A stretch of 44,863 bases of DNA, from the IMG/VR virus record IMGVR_UViG_3300028399_000004, positions 1 to 44,863 of that record; one strand, written 5' to 3'. The DNA is from a virus. The notes beneath the pieces are model-generated. The model did not search any database, had not been told where the DNA came from, and worked only from the letters and a program-made list of their open reading frames with translations. The translations under genes were made by a program, and so were the position numbers. Within the stretch, counting starts at the first letter, position 1. Every line of letters begins with the position of its first letter. Below are positions 38,957 through 44,863 of the stretch, piece after piece.

Positions 38957-39265
38957 GCGCCATTGTAACTGGTTAGCGTTACAGGTCAACGGTTTCACTA
39001 TCTCAGTCCCGGTAATAGGTTACGTTATATCCCAATAAGGTGCTAGATATCTAGCCGTTAAATAGATAGGCGCGCTGGTGGTGTCGCCTCGTTTTATAAA
39101 TCACCGGGGGTATAACCATACTCATCTCTCCCCCTACACCCGCACCGTATCGCTACACCGGATGATCTCTCTATTTACTGATTACCCTGCGCTTCAGGTA
39201 GAGCCTTATTAGAATATAACGTAGCCTATTAAACATAGTAACACAACAATTACAGTGCGGCAACA
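38957..39265. other. 309-bp stretch with little coding signal
   Basis: A 24-residue minus ORF (39051-39125) with GGGGAGAG before its ATG is the only candidate and is doubtful. A GCTAGATATCTAGC palindrome (39042-39055) stands nearby. No repeats or promoter pairs stand out otherwise. Confidence 0.4.
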
Positions 39266-39439
39266 CTATTTGTGGTTGCTCGCATAATAATCAAGCGCCG
39301 ACCGTATCCCGCCGCTGAGGTTACCGGACCCTATTTTTTTTGCCATGTCTTGGTAATTTTTACTTAAGGCAATGTTGATTCTTTTTTGCTTTTCGCCATT
39401 GGGACATATTGTTGGCGGTCCTGTACGTTTTTTCATCAT
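39266..39439 (-). CDS. Small ribbon-helix-helix-like protein
   Basis: A 57-residue protein with AAGGGG before ATG 39439: MMKKRTGPPTIC, then KRINIALSKNYQDMAKKIG (residues about 19-37) and a helix GGIRSALDYYASNHK. The beta strand then two helices fit ribbon-helix-helix DNA-binding proteins. It may regulate the divergent promoters at 40.2-40.36 kb, which have a palindrome. Confidence 0.65.
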   Translation of the reverse strand: MMKKRTGPPTICPNGEKQKRINIALSKNYQDMAKKIGSGNLSGGIRSALDYYASNHK

Positions 39440-39496
39440 GTTCCCCTTATGATTTACGACATAAAATGTCCCCGGGGATTTCCCGGGGATCTGTCA

Positions 39497-39739
39497 TTAA
39501 TTATTTACACCTTGTAACCAGGCTTGTTTTACAAGATATGCGGCTTCTGAAACCGGTTTCTTGTCCCACCAGCACTGAGTTACAAGTTCGTCATTGGTGA
39601 TGTGCAGGTAATATTCGTTTTCGATGATGCCGTAAACACGGTTGTGATATTTGGTGACTCTCCACCACAATGTGACAATAAAAATACATCCCAACACCAT
39701 AAATCCTGCAAAAATTCCCATAAAATCTAAAAAGGTCAT
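39497..39739 (-). CDS. Small membrane protein
   Basis: An 80-residue protein whose first 28 residues are a membrane helix (FMGIFAGFMVLGCIFIVTLWW), followed by a polar part rich in Tyr and Asn. GGAG precedes the ATG at a distance of 8-9 nt. It may affect host surface entry or the membrane. Not recognised. Confidence 0.65.
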   Translation of the reverse strand: MTFLDFMGIFAGFMVLGCIFIVTLWWRVTKYHNRVYGIIENEYYLHITNDELVTQCWWDKKPVSEAAYLVKQAWLQGVNN

Positions 39740-39824
39740 GTTCTTCTCCTTGGTGTGATTAAAAAAATCTTAAAATCCACTTAATGTGAGCGATATTCCG
39801 CAGGGAAAAGCAACATAAATGATA

Positions 39825-40181
39825 TCACCAATCCATGTTTCTGATATTTTCTTCCCATTCTTCAATGACTTCTTTTTGATAATGTTGCACATCATCCAGG
39901 TCAGTATTCGCGTACTCAATCATCGCTTCATTAAATTTTTCGCAGTCGTCAACATCAATGATGTCGCGTATCTGTTTGGCTTTATTCTGTATTTCCTGCT
40001 CTAATTTGCAGTAGTTGCTCCACCACTCAAACGTCTCTTCCTCCATTGTATACATTTCATGATCTTCGTCATAACCATCAAATCCATTATGGTTTCCAAT
40101 TAGATCCATCTCCCAGTTCCATTCTGTTTCTGGGTCGATAATTTCAATTTCTTTAACGATGTTGTTAACTAAAATTTCCAT
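39825..40181 (-). CDS. Strongly acidic protein
   Basis: ATG 40181, with GGAG upstream, gives 118 residues (a start at 40196 is possible). Glu and Asp make up more than a quarter of the sequence (PETEWNWEMDLIG, DEDHEMYTMEEETFEWW). Highly acidic phage proteins often mimic DNA to block restriction enzymes; here this is only a suggestion. It is the promoter-proximal gene of the minus island. Confidence 0.65.
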   Translation of the reverse strand: MEILVNNIVKEIEIIDPETEWNWEMDLIGNHNGFDGYDEDHEMYTMEEETFEWWSNYCKLEQEIQNKAKQIRDIIDVDDCEKFNEAMIEYANTDLDDVQHYQKEVIEEWEENIRNMDW

Positions 40182-40229
40182 GGTTTCAATCTCCATATTA
40201 GGTTCGGGCCAATCCCAAACCGTGAAAAG

Positions 40230-40258
40230 ATTATTACACAATAGTTAATGCCCGTCAA
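40230..40258 (-). promoter_or_regulatory. Promoter for the minus island
   Basis: On the minus strand TTGACG (40253-40258) is followed by 16 nt and TAATAA (40231-40236), or 17 nt and AATAAT. The spacer includes TTAACTATTGT, also found inside the divergent plus promoter. Confidence 0.75.
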
Positions 40259-40304
40259 CACGGGGGGTGATTATTTTAATTTCCAGACGCGTAACGCATA
40301 ACCG

Positions 40305-40354
40305 TTTCAATGTCAAGCAGAAAGTTTGACATTGGTCACAGCGTTAACTATTGT
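40305..40354 (+). promoter_or_regulatory. Promoter and operator for capsid operon
   Basis: TTGACA (40326-40331), 17 nt, TATTGT (40349-40354). The palindrome CAATGTCAA...TTGACATTG (about 40307-40334) covers the -35. The predicted start is 1-2 nt before ATG 40363, so the transcript may be leaderless. A regulator binding the palindrome would block the promoter. Confidence 0.8.
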
Positions 40355-40362
40355 CCGCGAAT

Positions 40363-41505
40363 ATGAGGATATTGCTGCTCGATAGGGCCACATTTAAACC
40401 TACGTCCCGGGAATATACGGATGAGGGATATCTGAGAGTGCCTGGCCGGGTGGCGCGCACGGGAATACAGCAATACTTGGCTCGCGATTTAGGACTGTCG
40501 GACCGTGCGCCCACTGATGTGATTAATGTATACCGGCCACCGGAAGAGGTTTTTTCCGCTGACTCTCTCGCATCATACGCTGACGCTGATGCCTGCAACG
40601 ATCATCCGGATACGATGGTTAATGCCGATAATTTTAAGCGAGTAGCTATTGGGCATGTGTCAGGACCAGCCACCCAGGACGGTGATTACGTGCTGGCCAG
40701 CTTGGTGATTAAGGATGCGCAAGCGATAAAAGATGTCGAATCCGGAAAAGTTGAATTGTCCGCTGGATACGAGGCCGAGTATATCCATGAGCCCGGCGTT
40801 ACCAAAGACGGCCAGAAATACGAATTTGTACAACGTGATATCAGAATCAATCACGTTGCGCTGGTAGACAAAGCTCGGGCAGGTAACCGGGCAAAATTAT
40901 TTGACAACAAACCGGAGGGCGTTATGCCGCTGATTACACTGGATGGGCGAACAGTAGAGGTTGCAGACTCTTCGACTGCTACGCTGATCACCGATATCTT
41001 TGATCGGAAAAACAAAGAAATTTCCACGCTGACTGCCGATATGGAAGAAATGGAAAAGAAGCACGATAAAGCGCAGGCCGAAAAGGATATGGCAGAAGAA
41101 GAGCTGGAGAAAGAAAAGAAAAAGTCTGGCGACTCTGCTATCTCTGATCGGCTGGCCGAGATTGTTTCCGTTACCGCAGACGCAAAGCTGATTGCCGGTA
41201 AAGATTTTATTTGTGACAGCGTTGATACAATGGTTATCCGCCGCAAAGCCATGACCGATACCCGCAACAGCCGGGACTGGTCGAAAGAATCCGACGTCTA
41301 CGTTACCGCCGCTTTTGACATGGCCAAAGAAGCCAAAGAAAAAGAAGCTGAGGACGAAGACAAAGAAAAGAAAAAGGCAAAAGATTCTCTCGACGGGTTG
41401 GCCAAAGACATGACCAAAGATACGATGACAGAAAAATCACCGCGTAATAAATTCACCGACGGCATCGTAGGCGGATGGCGCAAAACAGTAGGGGAGGACG
41501 AATAA
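40363..41505 (+). CDS. Prohead/capsid maturation protein (DUF2213)
   Basis: ATG 40363 gives 380 residues beginning MRILLLDRATFKPTSREY, then GYLRVPGRVARTGIQQYL, the DUF2213 signature (residues about 23-40). HPDTMVNADNF and SAGYEAEYI motifs are found in the protease-like N-terminal half; the C-terminal half is a Glu/Lys-rich coiled coil that could serve as scaffold. It should take part in head assembly before the capsid gene. Confidence 0.8.
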   Translation: MRILLLDRATFKPTSREYTDEGYLRVPGRVARTGIQQYLARDLGLSDRAPTDVINVYRPPEEVFSADSLASYADADACNDHPDTMVNADNFKRVAIGHVSGPATQDGDYVLASLVIKDAQAIKDVESGKVELSAGYEAEYIHEPGVTKDGQKYEFVQRDIRINHVALVDKARAGNRAKLFDNKPEGVMPLITLDGRTVEVADSSTATLITDIFDRKNKEISTLTADMEEMEKKHDKAQAEKDMAEEELEKEKKKSGDSAISDRLAEIVSVTADAKLIAGKDFICDSVDTMVIRRKAMTDTRNSRDWSKESDVYVTAAFDMAKEAKEKEAEDEDKEKKKAKDSLDGLAKDMTKDTMTEKSPRNKFTDGIVGGWRKTVGEDE

Positions 41506-41971
41506 TGTCCGTACAAACTACATACTCGCTGGAGCATGCTGAGGCATATCAGGGACAGATTGCAGATTTGCAGCTTGCCAATACAATTTCAAAACTGAAC
41601 AAATCCGGCGCAAACATCCCTTACGGTTACGGTGTTATCCGTGATGGTGACGATGCTGCAAAAATTGCCGGTGCTGTATTTACGGCTGACCAAATCATTG
41701 GTATTGCGTGCCGTACGCTGGACCGGGCATACACTAATGGTGAGGTTTTCGGCGCACAAGACGGACGTGACTTTTCCATCCTGACTGCTGGTGTTATCTG
41801 GGTAACTGCTGTCAATGCAGTGGCTCCTGGTGATGATGTGTTTATTGGACAAGACGGAACAATTCGTAACGTTTCAACTGGTGGTGCTATCCAGATTACT
41901 GGCGCAAAATTTACTACGACAGCGACGGCAGGTAATCTTGCCAAAATTTCGCTTGTGATTGGAGGTTAATG
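41504..41971 (+). CDS. Capsid decoration/cement protein (DUF2190-like)
   Basis: ATG 41504 gives 155 residues. Beta-rich Thr/Ala/Gly sequence with AGAVFTADQIIGIACRTLD and GDDVFIGQDGTI segments and an ending AGNLAKISLVIGG, typical of DUF2190-like 'structural cement' proteins found between the protease and capsid genes. It likely trimerises on the shell. Confidence 0.7.
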
Positions 41972-41973
41972 TA

Positions 41974-42936
41974 ATGCCGATTAAAACAGTAGTGGTCGAT
42001 GGTGTGTCCATCAGCTTTGATGAGGCTATCCCGACGATTGACGACGGTCTGGCGTTTTATATCTCCCAGCTTGCTGCGCTGGAAGCGAAAATTTATCAGG
42101 CGAAATATCGCAATATCGTTTACCAGGAATTTGTCCCTGTTGATACCAGCGACCCTGAGTGGGTTGATTCTATCGAGTACATTTCCTACGATGCTGTGAC
42201 TATTGGCAAATTCGTTGGTGCAAACGCACGCGACCTTCCGCAGTCAGACATCAATGCAAACAAATCGACGATCAAAGTCGGTTATGCTGGTAACAGCTAT
42301 TCGTACAGTCTCGATGAGCTGCGCAAATCTCAGGCCATGAATATTCCCCTGGACACGGCCAAAGCTGCATCCTCGCTGCGTGGTTTTCAGGAGCACTGTC
42401 AGCGTTTGGCTTTTCGTGGTGATGCGGATCGTGGTATGTTTGGTTTGTTCAACAACCCAAATATACAGCTCTCCACCAGTACTGTGGACTGGGCAACAGC
42501 AACCGGACCGCAGATCGTCGCTGATGCAAATGCAGCGTTGATTGCTGTATGGCAAAACAGTGCAGAAACTCACCTGCCAAATGTTCTGGCCATGCCGTCT
42601 GATAAGTGGGCGGTGCTATCAGAAACACGTATGGAACCCGGCACTGATACGACTGTTCTGGAATTTCTTAAAAAGAACAATCTTTACACGGCGTACACCG
42701 GTCAACCGCTTACCATTAAGCCTAATTTCGAGCTTAAAACTGCCGGTACCGCAAATGTTCCACGACTAATGGCTTATGAGCTTAATGACGAAAATCTCGT
42801 TATGAAGATGCCTATGGCGTGGCGTTCGCTGGCTCCGCAGCCAAAAGATTTGCAGATTAAAGTGCCTGCTGAATACAAAGTCGGCGGCGTTGAATTCCGC
42901 TATCCTGGCTCTGCCGCATACCGTGATATGGTTTAA
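41974..42936 (+). CDS. Major capsid protein (DUF2184-type)
   Basis: ATG 41974, with GGAGG 8 nt upstream, gives 320 residues. DUF2184 hallmarks: the helical start (AFYISQLAALEAKIYQAKY), YQEFVPVDTSDPEWVDS near residues 49-65, and FRGDADRGMFGLFNNPNI near 145-162. The C-terminal part ends VEFRYPGSAAYRDMV. HK97 fold is expected. Strong ribosome site and abundant late product. Confidence 0.9.
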   Translation: MPIKTVVVDGVSISFDEAIPTIDDGLAFYISQLAALEAKIYQAKYRNIVYQEFVPVDTSDPEWVDSIEYISYDAVTIGKFVGANARDLPQSDINANKSTIKVGYAGNSYSYSLDELRKSQAMNIPLDTAKAASSLRGFQEHCQRLAFRGDADRGMFGLFNNPNIQLSTSTVDWATATGPQIVADANAALIAVWQNSAETHLPNVLAMPSDKWAVLSETRMEPGTDTTVLEFLKKNNLYTAYTGQPLTIKPNFELKTAGTANVPRLMAYELNDENLVMKMPMAWRSLAPQPKDLQIKVPAEYKVGGVEFRYPGSAAYRDMV

Positions 42937-42945
42937 GGGGAAACT

Positions 42946-43254
42946 ATGAAAATCAAAAACAATTGTGCTCGGCTGATTACAATTGAGCACGTCATTGATG
43001 GCAATGTTGAAAAGTTCCAGTTTATGCCTGCCGGTGATGCCATTGAAGTCCCAAGTCAAGTGGCCAAAGGAAAATACTGCCAGGCTCTTATTGCAGATGG
43101 CAGTCTGGTCCGGGATGGAGAGTCGGAAGAGGCAGGATCGGATGATGAATTGTCAGATCTGCGTGCCCAGGCTATTGATCTTGGCATTACTGTTGATAAT
43201 CGATGGGGCAGCGAACGTCTCTCTACTGAAATCGAAAAAGCTCTGGCAGATTAA
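42946..43254 (+). CDS. Small head protein
   Basis: A 102-residue acidic protein downstream of the capsid gene. The first half is beta-rich (RLITIEHVIDG, FMPAGDAIEVPS), the second is helical. Place and size fit a head-closure or decoration protein. GGGG before the ATG. Not matched to a named family. Confidence 0.6.
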   Translation: MKIKNNCARLITIEHVIDGNVEKFQFMPAGDAIEVPSQVAKGKYCQALIADGSLVRDGESEEAGSDDELSDLRAQAIDLGITVDNRWGSERLSTEIEKALAD

Positions 43255-43262
43255 GGTAAAAA

Positions 43263-43676
43263 ATGGAAATTAAGCCTGAAATCATAACTGCATTTAGAGA
43301 GTTTTCGCCTGTTTTTTTTAGCGTGGAAACTTGGCCTGATTCTGTCCTCGACTCGTATTTGTGCAATGCCGACGCGGAAACAGGAGGATCTGGATGGGGA
43401 GCATATGATAATGTGTGCGGCAATCTTAAACAGAGAGGGATGTTTCTGTACGCCGCGCACAGTCTTTTGTCAGAGTATCCATCAGGATATTGCGTAAATG
43501 GTGTAAATGCAGACGCTAAAAGCCAGGTATCATCTAAATCAGTGGGAGACGAATCAGTATCCTTTAACGTTGTTTCGCCAATCAATGGCGGAGACCAATG
43601 GCTGTTGTCAACGCAATATGGCCAGCAGTTTTCTCGATTGCGTAAGCGCGCTGGAATGGGAGCGGTTGCCGTTTGA
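43263..43676 (+). CDS. Head-tail connector protein (DUF4054)
   Basis: The 137-residue protein has the DUF4054 pattern: FREFSPVFFSVETWPDSVLDSYL, ending QYGQQFSRLRKRAGMG (key parts EFSPVF and LRKRAG). DUF4054 proteins follow the capsid in this phage type and join portal to neck. It overlaps the next gene by 4 nt. Confidence 0.8.
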   Translation: MEIKPEIITAFREFSPVFFSVETWPDSVLDSYLCNADAETGGSGWGAYDNVCGNLKQRGMFLYAAHSLLSEYPSGYCVNGVNADAKSQVSSKSVGDESVSFNVVSPINGGDQWLLSTQYGQQFSRLRKRAGMGAVAV

Positions 43677-44155
43677 TTTTCACACGTTTTTTCGGCGAAA
43701 GAAAATTAAAGGCAGCTCTTAAAAAAGAAGTTGACCGCCTGAAGGAAATGTCGAAAACTGTACTGGTTGGGTATCCAGAAAAGGCAGGGTCATATGACGA
43801 TGGAACGTCTATTGTTTCTGTAGCGGCTGCCCATGAATTTGGAACGGATAACATACCTAAACGTCCTACACTGAGGGAAGGTGTTGACAATGCGAGACGT
43901 GATATATCTGAATTTATAACAGATCAGGCAGAGCTTGTTATATCCGGTGATGCGTCGCCAGAAAGCGTGATGGACGGGGTCGGTGCGATTGCCCAGGCAT
44001 CGGTGCAACAGGAAATAGTTGACTTGAAATATCCGCCAAATACTGCGGAAACGATAAAGCGAAAAGGTTCTTCCAATCCATTGGTGGATACCGGTGAAAT
44101 GAAAGGCGCAGTAACTTTTATTACAACCAGTGAAAAGCAAAGTGAGGGAATATGA
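43673..44155 (+). CDS. Tail completion / neck protein (HK97 gp10-like)
   Basis: TTG start at 43673, 160 residues. Contains the gp10-like pattern: AAAHEFGTDNIPKRPTLREG near residues 50-70, then helices, then VDTGEMKGAVTF near the end. It would be in the neck. Overlaps on both sides. Confidence 0.75.
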   Translation: MIFTRFFGERKLKAALKKEVDRLKEMSKTVLVGYPEKAGSYDDGTSIVSVAAAHEFGTDNIPKRPTLREGVDNARRDISEFITDQAELVISGDASPESVMDGVGAIAQASVQQEIVDLKYPPNTAETIKRKGSSNPLVDTGEMKGAVTFITTSEKQSEGI

Positions 44156-44517
44156 GTCTGAACATGTCAGGTCATATTGATGTCACGTTTAAATCTCTGC
44201 TTGCTAATCGTATTGTAAAGTCAGGCGGGTACGTTAACGGCCTCCCTGTCCAGTCTGACGGCGACAAAACGCCTCACTCTGTTAATGTGCAGCCGTTGAC
44301 AGCAAGAGAAATACAGCATCTTGATGTTGGCGGACGTCGTATTTCCGATATCAGAAAAATATATGTTAATGATGGTCTTTTGGCCGAAATACAGCCTGCT
44401 GACGAATGGGAATTTGATGCTAACGGACGTGGCCAAGAGCGATATGAAACGGTTGATCTTGATAGCCGTCCATGGCGTAACTATTGCAGGGTAGTGGTGG
44501 CCTTACGTGACCAATAA
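44152..44517 (+). CDS. Neck/collar protein
   Basis: A 121-residue protein starting at an ATGA overlap. Beta-rich (SVNVQPLTAREIQHLDVGG, YVNDG) and polar, of a size typical for neck proteins of the collar. The order DUF4054, gp10-like, this gene, terminator matches related phages. No enzyme motif. Confidence 0.6.
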   Translation: MSLNMSGHIDVTFKSLLANRIVKSGGYVNGLPVQSDGDKTPHSVNVQPLTAREIQHLDVGGRRISDIRKIYVNDGLLAEIQPADEWEFDANGRGQERYETVDLDSRPWRNYCRVVVALRDQ

Positions 44518-44863
44518 CGAACTGTTTTCGATTGTCCGACAGATTGTTATGTATGTTACTGGTTTGGGTGATGGAAACATTGTAATAAGGGATCCAAACA
44601 TAGGATCACCGCCGGGAGAATATTGCTCTGTTGAGGTAAGTGGGACATCGAGACGGTACGCAAAAGGTGGATCAAGATTTACAAATGTTGGTCCCATTTC
44701 GTCTCCGATTGGAAATGTTTTTGACGTCAACCAGGAGGTAAGGCAAAGCATTATTCGTGATGTCTCTCTTAATTTTTACCGTGGCAATGCAAACGATTAT
44801 GCTGTCATGATGCTTGGTGCAAAACAGCGCACCGATGTGCACAATCTGTTGCTGGCAAACAAT
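44507..44863 (+). CDS. Head-tail completion / tail terminator protein, N-terminal part
   Basis: GTG at 44507 overlaps the preceding stop by 11 nt. The frame stays open to the end and continues at base 2. The first 119 codons include MYVTGLGDGNIVIRDPNIGS-like and GGSRFTNVGPISSP segments. Together with 2-334 (not counting the 127-bp overlap twice) the gene has about 187 residues. Assignment from context. Confidence 0.75.
   Translation, partial: MTNNELFSIVRQIVMYVTGLGDGNIVIRDPNIGSPPGEYCSVEVSGTSRRYAKGGSRFTNVGPISSPIGNVFDVNQEVRQSIIRDVSLNFYRGNANDYAVMMLGAKQRTDVHNLLLANN
44737..44863. repeat. Terminal overlap, right copy
   Basis: Identical to 1-127. One of the two copies should be removed to obtain the 44,736-bp circle. 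Confidence 0.95.

Noticed and set aside
38847-39038. Plus-strand ORF of 63 residues after the MuF gene
   Set aside because: It is antisense to the small zinc-finger-like gene, whose Cys pairs make the minus strand more credible.

Overview
The window is an essentially complete genome of a contractile-tailed (myovirus-type) phage. The first 127 bases are repeated exactly at the end (1-127 = 44737-44863), and one gene reads across that joint. The sequence is therefore a circular contig of about 44,736 bp cut open inside a head-tail completion gene. A gamma-proteobacterial, probably aquatic, host is suggested by a CsrA homologue very like the enterobacterial protein, the spanin pair, the RecT/YqaJ recombination pair and many integron attC sites. 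The host is inference. No integrase and no lysogeny module were recognised.

Layout. 32.3-38.8 kb (+): packaging and head start (adhesin-like fibre, small and large terminase, DUF1073 portal, MuF-like protein). 38.8-40.2 kb (-): a small island of accessory genes. 40.36-44.86 kb (+), continuing at 1-10 kb: DUF2213 protein, cement protein, capsid, head-tail connectors, DUF3383 sheath, tube, frameshifted chaperone, tape measure, baseplate genes including gpJ, and tail fibre. 9.6-11.1 kb (+): M15-type endolysin, membrane proteins and overlapping spanins. 11.2-16.4 kb (-): leftward early operon of recombination genes (RecT, YqaJ exonuclease), a broken DnaQ-like exonuclease, csrA and a GC-rich C5 DNA methyltransferase, ending at a terminator. 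16.56-29.5 kb: Cro-like regulator, ssb, and O-like and P-like replication genes, embedded among many small genes. 29.6-31.5 kb (-): a second operon of small genes.

The most unusual feature lies between 17.9 and 29.1 kb. At least eleven intact or nearly intact attC recombination sites, plus several half or decayed ones, follow genes in the integron-cassette arrangement: the stop codon sits in or next to R'', arms are imperfect inverted repeats with one unpaired base, and the site ends in GTTATAN or GTTAGGA. Three runs are present, in + (17.9-18.7), - (21-19.3) and + (22.6-29.05) orientation, with no integron integrase. Cargo includes a radical SAM enzyme, an RNA ligase, an ASCH-domain protein, a membrane protein and many small unknowns. 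The phage thus appears to carry an integron-cassette cluster lacking an integrase, built into its early replication region.

Other notable points: a canonical -1 slippery site in the tail chaperone; an exonuclease with two consecutive in-frame stops and a mutated catalytic Asp; a cassette gene with an early in-frame amber; divergent promoters with shared motifs and probable leaderless transcripts at 16.5 and 40.3 kb; three 10-bp-spaced GTTTACA repeats before the replication genes; and a possible origin inside the O-like gene.
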